DNA of 64,000 nucleotides, taken from assembly GCA_934675575.1 (NCBI GenBank), contig CAKUQQ010000011.1, forward strand, positions 1-64,000, written 5' to 3'. Positions within the stretch are counted from its first letter, which is position 1. Each line of letters opens with the position of its first letter. Shown here piece after piece: positions 27,514 to 37,321 of this stretch. The DNA comes from an uncultured Muribaculaceae bacterium (GTDB lineage Bacteria; Bacteroidota; Bacteroidia; Bacteroidales; Muribaculaceae). The notes under the pieces were generated by a model that searched no databases, had not been told where the DNA came from, and saw only the letters and a program-made list of their open reading frames with translations. The translations under genes were made by a program, and so were the position numbers.

Positions 27514-29160
27514 TCAGTGCTGATACAGATAACGCTTTATTGAACGCTTTGGTGTCTTTTCAAACTCTTCATTATACATCTGAATCCCTGCTATCTGCGA
27601 GTAGCTTGGCAGTGAGGTGTTGAGTTGTTTTATGCTCTCCTCCAGAGTGTGCTGCAACTCGTCGTGCGACAAGTTTTCCTGCTCTGCGCTCTCAAAATCA
27701 GGATAAATCAGAGCCTTGAGCTTGCCGCTCTCCTCTATCACAAGCGACTCGTTAACAAACGGCAAGTTATTCACCTGCTGCTCAATTTCCTCTGGATATA
27801 TGTTCTGACCATTTGAACCCAAAATCATGTTCTTGCTTCTTCCGCGCAAAAACAAGAAACCCTCGCTGTCCATTGTGGCAAGGTCGCCAGTGTTCATCCA
27901 GCCGTCTTTCATCACGGCTTGTGTGGCAGCCTCATTTTTATAGTAACCAAGCATGAGGTTTGTTCCCCTCACCCACAGCTCTCCTGGCACGTTCTCTGGG
28001 TCTGGCGAGTCGATGCGACCTTCCATGCGATCCACTATGCGGCCGCACGAGCCCACCTTGTTCACTGCCGGTGGCGCATACGAAATCAACGGCGCACACT
28101 CGGTCATTCCATATCCGTTGGTCAGAGGGAACTCTATCTTCGACAAGAATCGCTCCACATCGCCATTGATTGCAGCTCCGCCCACTATCAACTCCTGCAA
28201 GCGGCCGCCAAAAGTCTCGGTCAGCTTGTTCTTGATGCGTGCCAGCAGCTTTTGGTCCACGTATGGCACCTTGAGCAGCAACTTCATGACCGGCTTGTCA
28301 AGCAGAGGGAACACATTCTTCTTGATTATCTTTTCTATAATCAGCGGCACAGTCACAATCATTGGTGGGTGCGCGTTGGCAAAGGCATTGATAATCACTC
28401 GTGGCGACGGCATTCTGGTCAAGAAATACAAGTGGCAACCACGCGAGAAAGCATGGAGCAAATCTATTGTCAAGCCATACATATGGGCGAGCGGAAGCAT
28501 TGCCACCACGCTGTCGCCTGCATGCAGACACTCCAGATGGTCAATGCAATACTGCACATTCGACGTGAATGCCCTCAGCGGTATCATAACGCCCTTAGAA
28601 AAGCCTGTTGAGCCAGAAGTGTAGTTAATCGCAGCCAGACTCTCTGGGTCGCGGTCCTCATATTTCACATCGTCTTCCGAGAAACGTTCCGGATATTTCT
28701 TTCCAAACAATTCGTTGAGGTGCGCACGCGCATAATCCAGCTTCTTATCTCTGCACAAAAACAAAGAGAAGCCGTTTATGTTCACAGCGCCCATAAGTTT
28801 GTCCATCACTGCCGCATCAAGGTTTTCCCACACCGACTCGTCAACAAACAGCAACTTTGCATCGCTGTGGTTCACGAGTTGCTGCAAGTTCTCGGCCTTG
28901 AAGTCTTGCAGCAGTGGCACAGCAACAGCTCCGTAGGTCATCGAGGCCAAAAATGCCACCGACCACTGTGCCGAGTTTTTGCCACACACGGCAATCTTGT
29001 CGCCGGGTTTTATGCCGGCATACTCAAACATGATGTGCAGCTTCTCAACCTTTCGTGCTATGTCGCCATATCTGAACGACACGCCTTCAAAATCGGTCAG
29101 CGCAAGCTGGTTCCAATTTTCTTTTATCGCTTTTTCAAAGCGTTTAATTATAGAAATCAT
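27514..29160 (-). CDS. AMP-dependent acyl-CoA synthetase/ligase
   Basis: 548 residues, an ANL-superfamily adenylating enzyme. It shows the P-loop AMP-binding motif YTSGSTGFSKGVMIP (about residues 184-198), the NGYGMTECAPLISY motif, and the hinge with MNTGDLATMDSEGFLFLRGR, followed by a catalytic Lys region (CPKRSIKRYL-like end KTPKRSIKRY). Such enzymes activate fatty or other carboxylic acids to acyl-AMP and then acyl-CoA. Sequence context suggests a long-chain fatty-acid substrate, but this is inferred. A minus-strand -7 box candidate (TAAATTTG) lies at 29232-29239. The gene is monocistronic. Confidence 0.92.
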   Translation of the reverse strand: MISIIKRFEKAIKENWNQLALTDFEGVSFRYGDIARKVEKLHIMFEYAGIKPGDKIAVCGKNSAQWSVAFLASMTYGAVAVPLLQDFKAENLQQLVNHSDAKLLFVDESVWENLDAAVMDKLMGAVNINGFSLFLCRDKKLDYARAHLNELFGKKYPERFSEDDVKYEDRDPESLAAINYTSGSTGFSKGVMIPLRAFTSNVQYCIDHLECLHAGDSVVAMLPLAHMYGLTIDLLHAFSRGCHLYFLTRMPSPRVIINAFANAHPPMIVTVPLIIEKIIKKNVFPLLDKPVMKLLLKVPYVDQKLLARIKNKLTETFGGRLQELIVGGAAINGDVERFLSKIEFPLTNGYGMTECAPLISYAPPAVNKVGSCGRIVDRMEGRIDSPDPENVPGELWVRGTNLMLGYYKNEAATQAVMKDGWMNTGDLATMDSEGFLFLRGRSKNMILGSNGQNIYPEEIEQQVNNLPFVNESLVIEESGKLKALIYPDFESAEQENLSHDELQHTLEESIKQLNTSLPSYSQIAGIQMYNEEFEKTPKRSIKRYLYQH

Positions 29161-29265
29161 ATTTCTTGTTGGTATTTTTCTACCAGAACACCGACCTCTA
29201 AAAAATCAATGCCTGATTTAGTTACACAACACAAATTTAGTCATTATGTGCAAAACATAAAATCA

Positions 29266-29298
29266 AAAGGCCGACACATTTGTCACATGTCGGTCTTT
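29266..29298 (-). terminator. Terminator downstream of rluA-family gene
   Basis: AAAGGCCGACA pairs with TGTCGGTCTTT (one wobble). On the minus strand it is followed by TTTTGATTTT. Confidence 0.75.
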
Positions 29299-29364
29299 CA
29301 GCATATATTTTTATCAAATTATCAATCTAAATTCCAGATGTTTAACGTCCATACAACCCAGAAA

Positions 29365-30324
29365 TCATTTTTTGCGTTTTTTGTTCATAAATGTCAAGAA
29401 ATAATCCGGATATGGCGTGGCAAACTCCAGCAGCTCTCCTGTCACAGGGTGCTTAAATGCCAGTTTATAGGCATGCAGGCACAACCTTTTGGCTCCATCT
29501 ACAGTGCTGCCATACTTATAGTCACCCACTATCGGGTGTCCTATCACCTGCATGTGTACCCTTATCTGGTTTTTGCGCCCAGTGTGCAGTTTCAGCTCTA
29601 TCAGCGAAAACTCGTCGTTGGTGTCAAGCAGCGTCCAGTCAGTGCTGGCAAACTTTCCGCCATTATCCACCGGACTGCTCTTTATCTTGAAGCTTGCCGT
29701 GTCTTTAAGCCAGCTCTCCACATGCCCAGACGGCCTGTCCATTGCCGGCGACACCACCGCCACATAGCGGCGGTCGGTCACCGTGGCGCGCCAATTGTTA
29801 ACAAACATCTGCTGCACCTCCACCGACTTGGCATACACCATAAGCCCCGATGTGCGCACATCGAGCCTGTGAACCACATGCGCATGGCAACGCTGGTGCG
29901 TTTCCACAAAGTAGCGGTCGAGCAGGTCTTTCATGTTCAGACTGTCGTGTCCCACTCCCATCGACAGCACCTCGTCGCCTTTATCCACCACTATCAGGTG
30001 CTCGTCTTCAAACACCACTCTGAATGCAGCTTCTTTGCTTCGCATGCTTCTACCACCGCCGCGCATTGCTGCTTGCGGTTGCCGGTGGCGGCTTATTTTC
30101 ACCACCATGTCGGGCTTCACGGCAAAGTCGTGACGTGTCTGCACCTTGTCATCTACTATCACTCCACCGCTGCTCAAAATCGCCTTTGCCTTGCTGCGGC
30201 TTATGCCATCGAGCCTCCGCATAACAAAAGCGAGCAAATCCGACTCCTCTTTTGAGAGAAACACCAGATATTGCTCGCTTGATTTCGGGACACCGCCTAT
30301 ATGTTTTCCTGTGTTGCGATGCAC
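29365..30324 (-). CDS. RluA-family pseudouridine synthase
   Basis: 319 residues. An N-terminal S4-like RNA-binding domain (LLAFVMRRLDGISRSKAKAILSSGGVIVDD, about residues 30-65) is followed by the PseudoU_synth_2 domain with the catalytic Asp in HVVHRLDVRTSGLMVYAK (about residue 150) and the RKNQIRVHMQVIGHPIVGDYKYG motif. It isomerises uridine in rRNA or tRNA; which position (RluC, RluD or another) cannot be told. It lies 34 nt after dnaJ on the same strand, so it probably shares its transcript. Confidence 0.92.
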   Translation of the reverse strand: MHRNTGKHIGGVPKSSEQYLVFLSKEESDLLAFVMRRLDGISRSKAKAILSSGGVIVDDKVQTRHDFAVKPDMVVKISRHRQPQAAMRGGGRSMRSKEAAFRVVFEDEHLIVVDKGDEVLSMGVGHDSLNMKDLLDRYFVETHQRCHAHVVHRLDVRTSGLMVYAKSVEVQQMFVNNWRATVTDRRYVAVVSPAMDRPSGHVESWLKDTASFKIKSSPVDNGGKFASTDWTLLDTNDEFSLIELKLHTGRKNQIRVHMQVIGHPIVGDYKYGSTVDGAKRLCLHAYKLAFKHPVTGELLEFATPYPDYFLTFMNKKRKK

Positions 30325-30358
30325 TGTCTTATCCTACTTTTTAGTTGCGGCTGTCTTA

Positions 30359-31543
30359 TTATTCAAAGATATGCCTCAACTTGCTGAAAATTCTGTTCTT
30401 TGTCGTTTCCGACGGTTTGAAGTTATCAGAGTCGCGGAACGCTTCTATCGACTTGCGCTCATCGCTGGTCAACGTTTCTGGCACATACACCATCACATTT
30501 ATCAGCAAGTCGCCTGTGCCATAGTGGTTGGGCGAAGGCAGACCTTTACCACGCAGTCTGAGCACTTTGCCTGGCTGCGTGCCTGGCTGTATCGACACTC
30601 TCGCACCACCGTCGATGGTAGGCACATCTACCTTGCCACCCAGGGCTGCCGTCGGGAAGTCAAGCATCAGGTTATATATCAAGTCGTCACCGTCGCGCTG
30701 GAAGCGAGAGTCGCGCTCTTCTTGTATCACCACAAACAGATCGCCCGGCACACCGCCGCCCATTGCATCATTTCCACGGCCGCTCACTTTCAGAGTCATG
30801 CCGTCGCTCACTCCGGCTGGTATGTTGATGCTCACGATTTCCTCCTTGCGCACCAGTCCCTGACCGCCGCAATAAGGACAACGCTCCTTTATCACCTTGC
30901 CTCTTCCGCCGCAAGTGTGACAAGTGGTCTGCGACTGCATTTGCCCCATTATGGTGCGTTGCACTCTTATTTCCACACCAGAGCCGTGACACGTTGGGCA
31001 CGTTGACATTGCAGTGCCGTCTTTTGCACCAGTGCCGTGGCAGTGTTCACAAGCCACCATGCGCGGAATCTTAATTTTCTTTTCCACACCGTGGGCTATT
31101 TCTTCAAGTGTCACACGCACTCTCACCTGCAAGTTGGTGCCGTGGTTCACTCTTTGACCACCGCGCGAGCGTCCACCAAAACCGCTAAATCCGCCGAAGC
31201 CGCCGAAACCGCCAAAGCCGCCAAGGTCGCCGAATATGTCGTTCAAGTGCGACAAAATGTCATCGGTTGACATTCCAGCACCCGAATATCCGCCGCCCAT
31301 ATTGTCGGCCGCAAAGCCAAACTGGTCGTAGCGGGCGCGCTTGTCAGGATTGCTGAGCACGTCATACGCCTCGGCTGCCTCCTTGAATTTGTCCTCGGCC
31401 TCTTTTTTCTCAGCATCGCTCTTGCCCTGCTGACGGTCGGGGTGATATTTTATGGCCAGCTTGCGATAGGCCTTCTTTAATTCATCGGCTGTTGCGTTTT
31501 TTGCAACACCCAACACTTCATAATAATCTCTTTTTTCTGCCAT
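30359..31543 (-). CDS. dnaJ: Chaperone protein DnaJ
   Basis: 394 residues. J domain (residues 4-75, HPD in [11 protein letters not shown]), Gly/Phe-rich linker with [11 protein letters not shown] repeats (about 95-130), zinc-binding domain with four CxxCxGxG repeats ([32 protein letters not shown]), then the two substrate-binding beta domains. It stimulates DnaK ATPase and delivers unfolded clients. It follows grpE by 16 nt; dnaK itself is not in the window. Confidence 0.97.
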   Translation of the reverse strand: MAEKRDYYEVLGVAKNATADELKKAYRKLAIKYHPDRQQGKSDAEKKEAEDKFKEAAEAYDVLSNPDKRARYDQFGFAADNMGGGYSGAGMSTDDILSHLNDIFGDLGGFGGFGGFGGFSGFGGRSRGGQRVNHGTNLQVRVRVTLEEIAHGVEKKIKIPRMVACEHCHGTGAKDGTAMSTCPTCHGSGVEIRVQRTIMGQMQSQTTCHTCGGRGKVIKERCPYCGGQGLVRKEEIVSINIPAGVSDGMTLKVSGRGNDAMGGGVPGDLFVVIQEERDSRFQRDGDDLIYNLMLDFPTAALGGKVDVPTIDGGARVSIQPGTQPGKVLRLRGKGLPSPNHYGTGDLLINVMVYVPETLTSDERKSIEAFRDSDNFKPSETTKNRIFSKLRHIFE

Positions 31544-31559
31544 AATTCAACAAATCCCC

Positions 31560-32141
31560 TTATTTCCCGACAACCACTTTTGCGTGGCGCAACACTTTGT
31601 CATTAATCATATAGCCTTTCAGCACAGTGTCTATCACCTTGCCCTTTTTGTCTTCGTCGTCGGTCGGGAACAGCGACACTGCTTCTTGGAAATCGGTGTC
31701 AAAATCCTTGCCTGTCGATTCAAAGGCCTTGACATTGTTGCTATCAAGATATTTTATCAGTTTGTTGTATATCAGCTCAATTCCTGTCTTGAAGCTTTCG
31801 CAGTCGCTGCCCTTTTCCATGGCGTCAAATGCCCTGTCAAGGTCATCTACTATTGGCAGCAGATTGAGCATGGCATCTTTTGCGCCGTCTTTAAGCAACT
31901 CCTGCTTCTCGCGCAGTGTGCGCTTGCGGTAGTTGTCAAATTCTGCCATCAAAAACAGATATTCTTTTTTTTGCTTTTCCAGTTCTTTTTGCAGAGCCTC
32001 AATCTTATCTTCTGGAGTTTCCTCCTTGGCTTCAGTCGCCTTGTCGGCAGTCTTTTCTTCAGCCTTGATTTCTTCAGCCTCTTGCTTCTTTGTCGCTTCT
32101 TGCTTTTCAGCCTTGCGACATTCTTTTTCTTCTTTGCTCAT
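31560..32141 (-). CDS. grpE: Nucleotide-exchange factor GrpE
   Basis: 193 residues from MSKEEKECRKAEK. The first half is a highly charged Lys/Glu coiled-coil. The conserved GrpE core reads FLMAEFDNYRKRTLREKQEL, ending NDKVLRHAKVVVGK. GrpE releases ADP from DnaK. An in-frame Met 13 codons upstream (32180) is possible. The chosen start has the more A/G-rich upstream context, but the choice is not certain. A near-consensus -7 (TGTTTTTG) lies at 32197-32204. It forms the grpE-dnaJ-rluA operon. Confidence 0.94.
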   Translation of the reverse strand: MSKEEKECRKAEKQEATKKQEAEEIKAEEKTADKATEAKEETPEDKIEALQKELEKQKKEYLFLMAEFDNYRKRTLREKQELLKDGAKDAMLNLLPIVDDLDRAFDAMEKGSDCESFKTGIELIYNKLIKYLDSNNVKAFESTGKDFDTDFQEAVSLFPTDDEDKKGKVIDTVLKGYMINDKVLRHAKVVVGK

Positions 32142-32290
32142 ATCGTTATTTTTCTTTTTATTTCTAAATCTTATGTTCATATCTCACATTTAACTGCAAA
32201 AACAATGCCGATTTCTTGCCGCCGGATTTTGGTGCAGATTGCCCTCACCTTGCCGCCAAGAGATCAGCCGTTATGCCTGTCAGTGCTGCG

Positions 32291-33115
32291 TCAGTGCAAC
32301 GCTATGACAAAATGATTGTATTTTCCTACTTTTGCCACCGCATTTTCTGCCATTTTGGCATTATCAAATATTCCGAATATCGCCGACCCCGACCCCGACA
32401 TGGCGGAATACTCTGCTCCAGCCTCGGTCAGTCCTGCCTTTATGCCGGCAAGTTCCGGAAACTCCGCAAACACGCTCTTTTCAAAGTCGTTTTTTACAGT
32501 TCCGTTCCACTCTGCCATAGGCTTGGCAAGCAGCGATTCGAGTGCGCAATCCGAAGGCTTCGGCACTACTTTAGAGTAGGCAAGCTTCGTCGATACCGAC
32601 ACGTCCGGCTTCACAAGCACCATAGTTTTCCCCGCAAGGCTCAAATCCACCGGTGCAAACACATCGCCCACCCCTGTGGCCTTAAGCGGTTTGTTGTATA
32701 TGAAGAATGGGCAGTCGGCACCAAGTGTTGCCGCGCGTTTTGCCAAGTCGTCGTCGCTGAGCCCAAGTGAAAAAATCGTGTCAATCATCTTCAGCGCCGA
32801 CGATGCGTCCGACGACCCTCCACCAAGTCCGGCACCGTCAGGTATGTGCTTATACAGATACATTTCCACCGGTGGCACGTCAAACTCTTTGCGCATAAGT
32901 TCAAACGCCTTATACACCAAGTTTTTCTCCATTGGGCAATCCACTTTACGGCCATAACACTCCAGGGTAGTTGCACCGCTGCGCGATGGCACAATCTCAA
33001 GCACATCGCACAACCCTATTGGGTAAAACACCGTTTCCAGGTCGTGATAGCCGTTTGGACGCACACCCACTATGTTAAGTCCCAAATTCACCTTAGCATT
33101 AGGAAAACATATCAT
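32291..33115 (-). CDS. ispE: 4-diphosphocytidyl-2-C-methyl-D-erythritol kinase
   Basis: 274 residues, GHMP-kinase fold. The N-terminal FPNAKVNLGLNIVGVRPNGYHDLETVF contains the conserved KxNLxL and the Tyr-His pair. The ATP-binding motif reads PDGAGLGGGSSDASSAL (about residues 90-106). The enzyme phosphorylates CDP-ME in the MEP pathway of isoprenoid synthesis. It is the only MEP gene in this window. It lies 81 nt downstream of cls on the same strand and may be read from the cls promoter. Confidence 0.95.
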   Translation of the reverse strand: MICFPNAKVNLGLNIVGVRPNGYHDLETVFYPIGLCDVLEIVPSRSGATTLECYGRKVDCPMEKNLVYKAFELMRKEFDVPPVEMYLYKHIPDGAGLGGGSSDASSALKMIDTIFSLGLSDDDLAKRAATLGADCPFFIYNKPLKATGVGDVFAPVDLSLAGKTMVLVKPDVSVSTKLAYSKVVPKPSDCALESLLAKPMAEWNGTVKNDFEKSVFAEFPELAGIKAGLTEAGAEYSAMSGSGSAIFGIFDNAKMAENAVAKVGKYNHFVIALH

Positions 33116-33196
33116 CGTTTTTTCTCTTGTTTTTCGTTTTTAATCACAATCACAAATTCCGCGCCTTGCCGCATTGTGTGGCCGTCATGCCGGCGG

Positions 33197-34639
33197 TCAC
33201 AATATGGGGCTTAGCAGCCTCGACATCGACTCCAGCACCTTCTGTCCCAACGGCCGCCTGTGCCAGTTCACCAGACTTATGCGCTTGGCGTTCTCTTTGT
33301 CGTCCTCAAATATGGCCGACATTCGGCTATTGAAATTCCGCCCATAAACCAGCACATTACATTCAAAGTTATGCTCCAGACTCCTGAAGTCAAAATTTGT
33401 TGAGCCTGTGGTCACAAAGTCGTCATCTACTATAACCATTTTTGAGTGAAGCATCGACGCTTCATAGAAAAATACCTTTATGCCGGCAAGCAGACATTCT
33501 TTCACATAAGAGTAAGTGGCGTAGCGCAGCAGCTTTGAGTCGGGTTTGCGCGGTATCATGAGCTGCACGTCAATCTTCGACAGCGATGCCACCTGCAGTG
33601 CCTTGAGCAAGCTGTCGTTTGGCAAGAAATATGGCGTTTGTATCCACACTCTGCGCTTCGCGCTGCCTATTGCCCTGAGCAGCACAAACGACAAGTTGTT
33701 CCACAAATCAGTTGGTCCGCCTGTCATCATCTGCATGCCGTCAGAAAATTCTTCATTTGGCACAAAGTGCACCGTTGTTTCTTTCAGCAACTCACGGTTC
33801 ATGAAGTTCCAGTCCACCGCAAACGAATACTGCAGTCCGGCCACGGCCTCACCCTCTATGCGCAAGTGCGTGTCGCGCCAGGCAGGCTGTCCATTCTCGC
33901 CAGTCACATAGCGGTCGGCTATGTTCATTCCGCCCACATAGCCCACACGGCCGTCAATCACCACCAGTTTGCGGTGGTTGCGCCAGTTAACCCTGTTGGC
34001 AAACTCCGGGAATGTTACCTTCAGAAAAGGATACACCTCAATGCCTTCCTTTTTCATATCCGAGAAAAACGACATGTTGAAGTGAAACGAGCCCACATGG
34101 TCATATATCACCCTCACCTTCACACCCTCATGAGCCTTTCTCACAAGAATGTCTTTAATTTTGGTCCCTATATTGTCGTTCTCAAATATAAAATACTGCA
34201 GGTGTATGTATTTCGTTGCGCTCTCAAGGTCTTTTTCCAAAGCGTCAAACTTCTCCTTGCCGGTTATGAAAACTCCTATTTTATTGTCGGGGAAAAAATG
34301 TGGCTCCACAAGCGAATTCACAAGTCTCACCTCCTGCATGTTCTCGTCGCTCAAGCCCAGCTTGTCAATGTCCACAGGCGTGTAGTTGGCCGAATTGCGC
34401 AGCTTGCGCCTGTTCTTGCGCGAAATCATGTGCACACTCTTCAGGCTTCGCCCGAAGAACACATACAGAAACATTCCCAATATGGGCACAAGCAGCAGCA
34501 CTGTGACCCATGCGAGCGACTTCACAGGATTGCGGTTTTCCGACACAACCACGGCTATTATTCCCAATATCGTGAGCAAATAGATTATCGTGAACACGAC
34601 AAACACCTGGTGCGCGTATGGAAACAACTCGGCAAGCAT
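33197..34639 (-). CDS. cls: Cardiolipin synthase (phospholipase D family)
   Basis: 480 residues. Two N-terminal TM helices (about 10-30 and 40-60) anchor it in the inner membrane. Two PLD HxKxxxxD motifs follow: HRKLVVIDGRVGYVGG at about 220 and HSKMVIVDDDFVTTGS at about 395. It condenses two phosphatidylglycerols to cardiolipin and glycerol. Its own consensus promoter lies at 34740-34770. Confidence 0.95.
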   Translation of the reverse strand: MLAELFPYAHQVFVVFTIIYLLTILGIIAVVVSENRNPVKSLAWVTVLLLVPILGMFLYVFFGRSLKSVHMISRKNRRKLRNSANYTPVDIDKLGLSDENMQEVRLVNSLVEPHFFPDNKIGVFITGKEKFDALEKDLESATKYIHLQYFIFENDNIGTKIKDILVRKAHEGVKVRVIYDHVGSFHFNMSFFSDMKKEGIEVYPFLKVTFPEFANRVNWRNHRKLVVIDGRVGYVGGMNIADRYVTGENGQPAWRDTHLRIEGEAVAGLQYSFAVDWNFMNRELLKETTVHFVPNEEFSDGMQMMTGGPTDLWNNLSFVLLRAIGSAKRRVWIQTPYFLPNDSLLKALQVASLSKIDVQLMIPRKPDSKLLRYATYSYVKECLLAGIKVFFYEASMLHSKMVIVDDDFVTTGSTNFDFRSLEHNFECNVLVYGRNFNSRMSAIFEDDKENAKRISLVNWHRRPLGQKVLESMSRLLSPIL

Positions 34640-34739
34640 AATGGTTCTGTTAATACCCTTTTATTTTACTTTTTTCATCATCTAACCCACCTCCCACGGC
34701 AAATCTCAGCCAGTGTCAGCCCCAGGTTAAACGCTTTGC

Positions 34740-34770
34740 CAAAGATACAGAAAAACTTCAACAAACCCAA
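34740..34770 (-). promoter_or_regulatory. cls promoter (TTG-N20-TATCTTTG)
   Basis: Minus-strand TATCTTTG (34747-34740) with TTG at 34770-34768, giving a leader of about 100 nt. Confidence 0.75.
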
Positions 34771-34806
34771 CCACCGCCCCCAATCCGTTACCCCGTTACC
34801 CCACAA

Positions 34807-34839
34807 TTTGCCTATAATAAAGAAAAATCACTAATTTTG
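34807..34839 (+). promoter_or_regulatory. Promoter abutting the next start codon (TTTG-N21-TAATTTTG)
   Basis: TTTG at 34807-34810 and TAATTTTG at 34832-34839. Only 4 nt separate the box from the ATG at 34844, which predicts a leaderless or nearly leaderless mRNA. Confidence 0.75.
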
Positions 34840-34843
34840 TATT

Positions 34844-35293
34844 ATGGCAACTTCTAAAATAACGAAACTTAAAATTTGCAATTCTGCGCTCATCATCACA
34901 GCGGTTTTGGCTCTCGCATCGAGCGTGCAAATGGAAGTTTGCGGTGGCAGTGGCATCGCTGGACTAAGTTTTCCTGCCCTAATATGGATTCATTGTGCCT
35001 CGAGCACACTCATGTTTCTCTGCGTGTTTCTGCACCTGCGCCTCCACTTCGGCACACGCAACTGGATTTCAAAAATCAAGCGGCTTCCCAAAAGCCCCAC
35101 ACGTATTCTATGCGTTTTGTTCGCAATAATGATTATAACAAGCCTGCTGGCGCTGGTGCATACTGTTCCGCAATTCACCCACAACCCAGTCGGAGCCATA
35201 CACGGCAAAATCGGCTTTCTGTTTTTGATTTTCTGCATGGCACACACCGTGAAGCGTCTTCCATGGCTTAAAAAGCACCTTTTCCACTCATAA
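34844..35293 (+). CDS. DUF4405-like (cytochrome b-type) four-helix membrane protein
   Basis: 149 residues with four predicted TM helices (about 13-32, 42-66, 83-104 and 118-135). Helices 2 and 4 carry histidines in suitable places for haem ligation: IWIHCASSTLMFLCVFLHLR, then GAIHGKIGFLFLIFC with AHTVKR. This matches the DUF4405/flavinylation-associated cytochrome type of protein. The first in-frame Met is here and the next lies 29 codons later, inside the first helix region, so the start seems real despite the promoter being 4 nt away. An electron-transfer role is inferred; no redox partner is next to it. Confidence 0.7.
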   Translation: MATSKITKLKICNSALIITAVLALASSVQMEVCGGSGIAGLSFPALIWIHCASSTLMFLCVFLHLRLHFGTRNWISKIKRLPKSPTRILCVLFAIMIITSLLALVHTVPQFTHNPVGAIHGKIGFLFLIFCMAHTVKRLPWLKKHLFHS

Positions 35294-35340
35294 CACTAAA
35301 TTCAGAACCGCAGGCTGTCTGCAAGCCGCGGCAGCAAAAC

Positions 35341-35377
35341 AAAAGCGGATTTGACCCATCGAGCCAAATCCGCTTTT
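35341..35377 (+). terminator. Bidirectional terminator between 34844 gene and 35399 gene
   Basis: AAAAGCGGATTTG pairs perfectly with CAAATCCGCTTTT around an 11-nt loop. It lies between convergent genes. Confidence 0.85.
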
Positions 35378-35398
35378 GTTCTATATTTTACTAAAGCC

Positions 35399-37228
35399 TT
35401 AGAGCTTCACAGCCTTGTTGCCAAGCTTCACAATCACCACCTCTTTGGTGTTCAGCTTGATTGTGGTTGTGCCCTCTGCTGCCACAGCATTTGCCACAAC
35501 AGCGCCAGCCAGGTTATACACTGTCACCTTCACTGGTTCGCCAGCCACCACCGTCAATTCATCGCCAGAGCGATATGCCTTTGCGGCTGCCTTGCTTGCC
35601 ACGTTTGCGTCAACACCAGTTGTCAGCGACACCTTAATCAGATTAGACGAAGCAGAGTAAAGTTCCACAATCTCTCCGCTCTCCACTGTGCGCCCCACAG
35701 CCTGCACATCGTATGAGTATGCCACTTTGCCGTCGGCCATAGGTTCTGTAAGAGTCACTGCTTGTGATGTTCCCTTAATGTCCTCTACTGATTTGTCAAA
35801 CACAGTGTATGAAGCACCGGCAGGCAAGTTCTGTTTGATGGTGAATGAGTCAATGAACACCTTGTCTGCGGTGTTTGAATAAGCCACCTTCACAGCCACA
35901 TTCTTGCCTCCCTTGGTAAACTCCACGGTGTAGTCCTTGAATCCTTTTTCAAGCGTCACTTCTTTCGACTCAAGCACACTGTCTTCCATATCGACCAGCG
36001 ACACTGTCACCACACCACCTTCATATTCCTGCGTGTAGTTTCTCTCAGCCATGTTTATCACAGCCTTAAATGCACCGTTGTTGTGCGAAAGGTCAAGTTC
36101 CGGAGTTGTAACGCTTGCTGCTGTGCTGCCAAACGGCGCAAGAGCCAAATATCCTGCTGCAAATGCAGGATTTTCAACCCACCAACCTGGTTGGTGCGTA
36201 TATTCGTTGATGTCGCCAGACAATGTCTTAAATTCCACCGACTCAAGCGTACCGATATTCACGCCAGAGAAATCCTCAGTGATTATATCCACGTCTCCAG
36301 CCTTGTCGGTTGTAACGGTCTTATACACATTCAGCACATAGCTTTGTGCGTCGGGCACGCTTTCCCAGTTTGCAGTAAAACCATTCGCAGTCACGTCAGT
36401 GGCAGGCTTTGCCACCGGGGCAGCGATGTCGTCTATAACTTTCACCACCTCTATCTCGTCGCTGTAGTCCGATGTTGCAGTGCCGTTGGTGGCACGCACA
36501 CGGAAGAAATAAGTCTTGTTCTGATCCAAGCCATTCACCGTCTTGCTTGTCAATGTCACTTTCTCATCTTTCAGCACATAGTCAAAGTCTGTTTCCGATT
36601 TCTTGCTATACACATCGAGCAGATATGCCGTAGCTCCAGTCACCCTGCTCCATTTTGCCACAAACGATTCTCCGTTTGCCACATTGGGCTGGCCGGCTAC
36701 AGGTGCAGGAAAATATTCGTCACTTTGAGTCACAGCCAGACTGTCAATCATGAAACCCTCAGCCGTGAAACTCGGCTCCAATTTCAGCGAAGAGCGATAG
36801 CTGCCACCAGCCACCACAAATTCCACATCATGCCACTTGTCATCTTCCACTATCAGCTGCTTTGAAGTTGAGTAGCCAAGCGAAATTTTAAGAGCCATGC
36901 CATAATCACTAAGGCTGCGCACACGGCAGAATATCTTCACCACACCACTGTTGCCCGACATGTTATATGTCGCTGTGGTCAAGTTGCCACCATCGCCAAT
37001 CTTCAGCATGCCACCGGCCTCATACACATATTTTCCACTCCAGCCAGTGAGCGTTTTCCCCAACTTGCTGCTGTAGCTCGGTGTTGAAATGTCCGTAGTG
37101 CCGGGTTCAGCCTCCGACCCTTCTGTAAAGGCAGAGAAGCCCTCGGCAAAAACCACAGTCGGCTCTGCTGCGTTCACACATGCAAACGCGGCCAGCACCG
37201 AAACCAAAATAAGAAATGCTTTCTTCAT
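35399..37228 (-). CDS. Secreted Fn3-domain protein with sorting-like C-terminus
   Basis: 609 residues. Signal peptide 1-20 (LAAFACVNA-AEP). Residues 25-165 form a galactose-binding-like beta-sandwich (GLKISLGYS-type strands, then EDDKWHDVEFVV). Fn3-like domains follow at about 172-262 (FVAKWSRVTGATAYLLDVY) and about 270 onward (FTANWESVPDAQSYVLNVY), with a second sandwich inserted at about 310-445. The last 75 residues look like a T9SS sorting domain (VKVTVYNLAGAVVANAV, VVIVKLGNKAVKL). No catalytic signature is seen; an adhesin or carbohydrate-binding role is possible. An imperfect -7 (GAATTTTG) lies at 37254-37261. Confidence 0.75.
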   Translation of the reverse strand: MKKAFLILVSVLAAFACVNAAEPTVVFAEGFSAFTEGSEAEPGTTDISTPSYSSKLGKTLTGWSGKYVYEAGGMLKIGDGGNLTTATYNMSGNSGVVKIFCRVRSLSDYGMALKISLGYSTSKQLIVEDDKWHDVEFVVAGGSYRSSLKLEPSFTAEGFMIDSLAVTQSDEYFPAPVAGQPNVANGESFVAKWSRVTGATAYLLDVYSKKSETDFDYVLKDEKVTLTSKTVNGLDQNKTYFFRVRATNGTATSDYSDEIEVVKVIDDIAAPVAKPATDVTANGFTANWESVPDAQSYVLNVYKTVTTDKAGDVDIITEDFSGVNIGTLESVEFKTLSGDINEYTHQPGWWVENPAFAAGYLALAPFGSTAASVTTPELDLSHNNGAFKAVINMAERNYTQEYEGGVVTVSLVDMEDSVLESKEVTLEKGFKDYTVEFTKGGKNVAVKVAYSNTADKVFIDSFTIKQNLPAGASYTVFDKSVEDIKGTSQAVTLTEPMADGKVAYSYDVQAVGRTVESGEIVELYSASSNLIKVSLTTGVDANVASKAAAKAYRSGDELTVVAGEPVKVTVYNLAGAVVANAVAAEGTTTIKLNTKEVVIVKLGNKAVKL

Positions 37229-37321
37229 AATTCTTGATATATTTTTGTTTGAACAAAATTCCCCTTTAGACGAAAAAAAAGATTACCATTCATAGGAAAA
37301 TGATAATCTCTATTTTTTCTG

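Noticed and set aside
28720..30255. 511-codon plus-strand frame opposite the acyl-CoA synthetase and rluA-family genes
   Set aside because: It runs antisense over two well-supported genes and has a His/Arg/Leu-rich composition with no motif. It is a shadow frame.
36250..36500. Fn3-type gene at 35399 as an enzyme
   Set aside because: No catalytic motif could be found. Only domain-level (beta-sandwich, Fn3, sorting-like) features support it.
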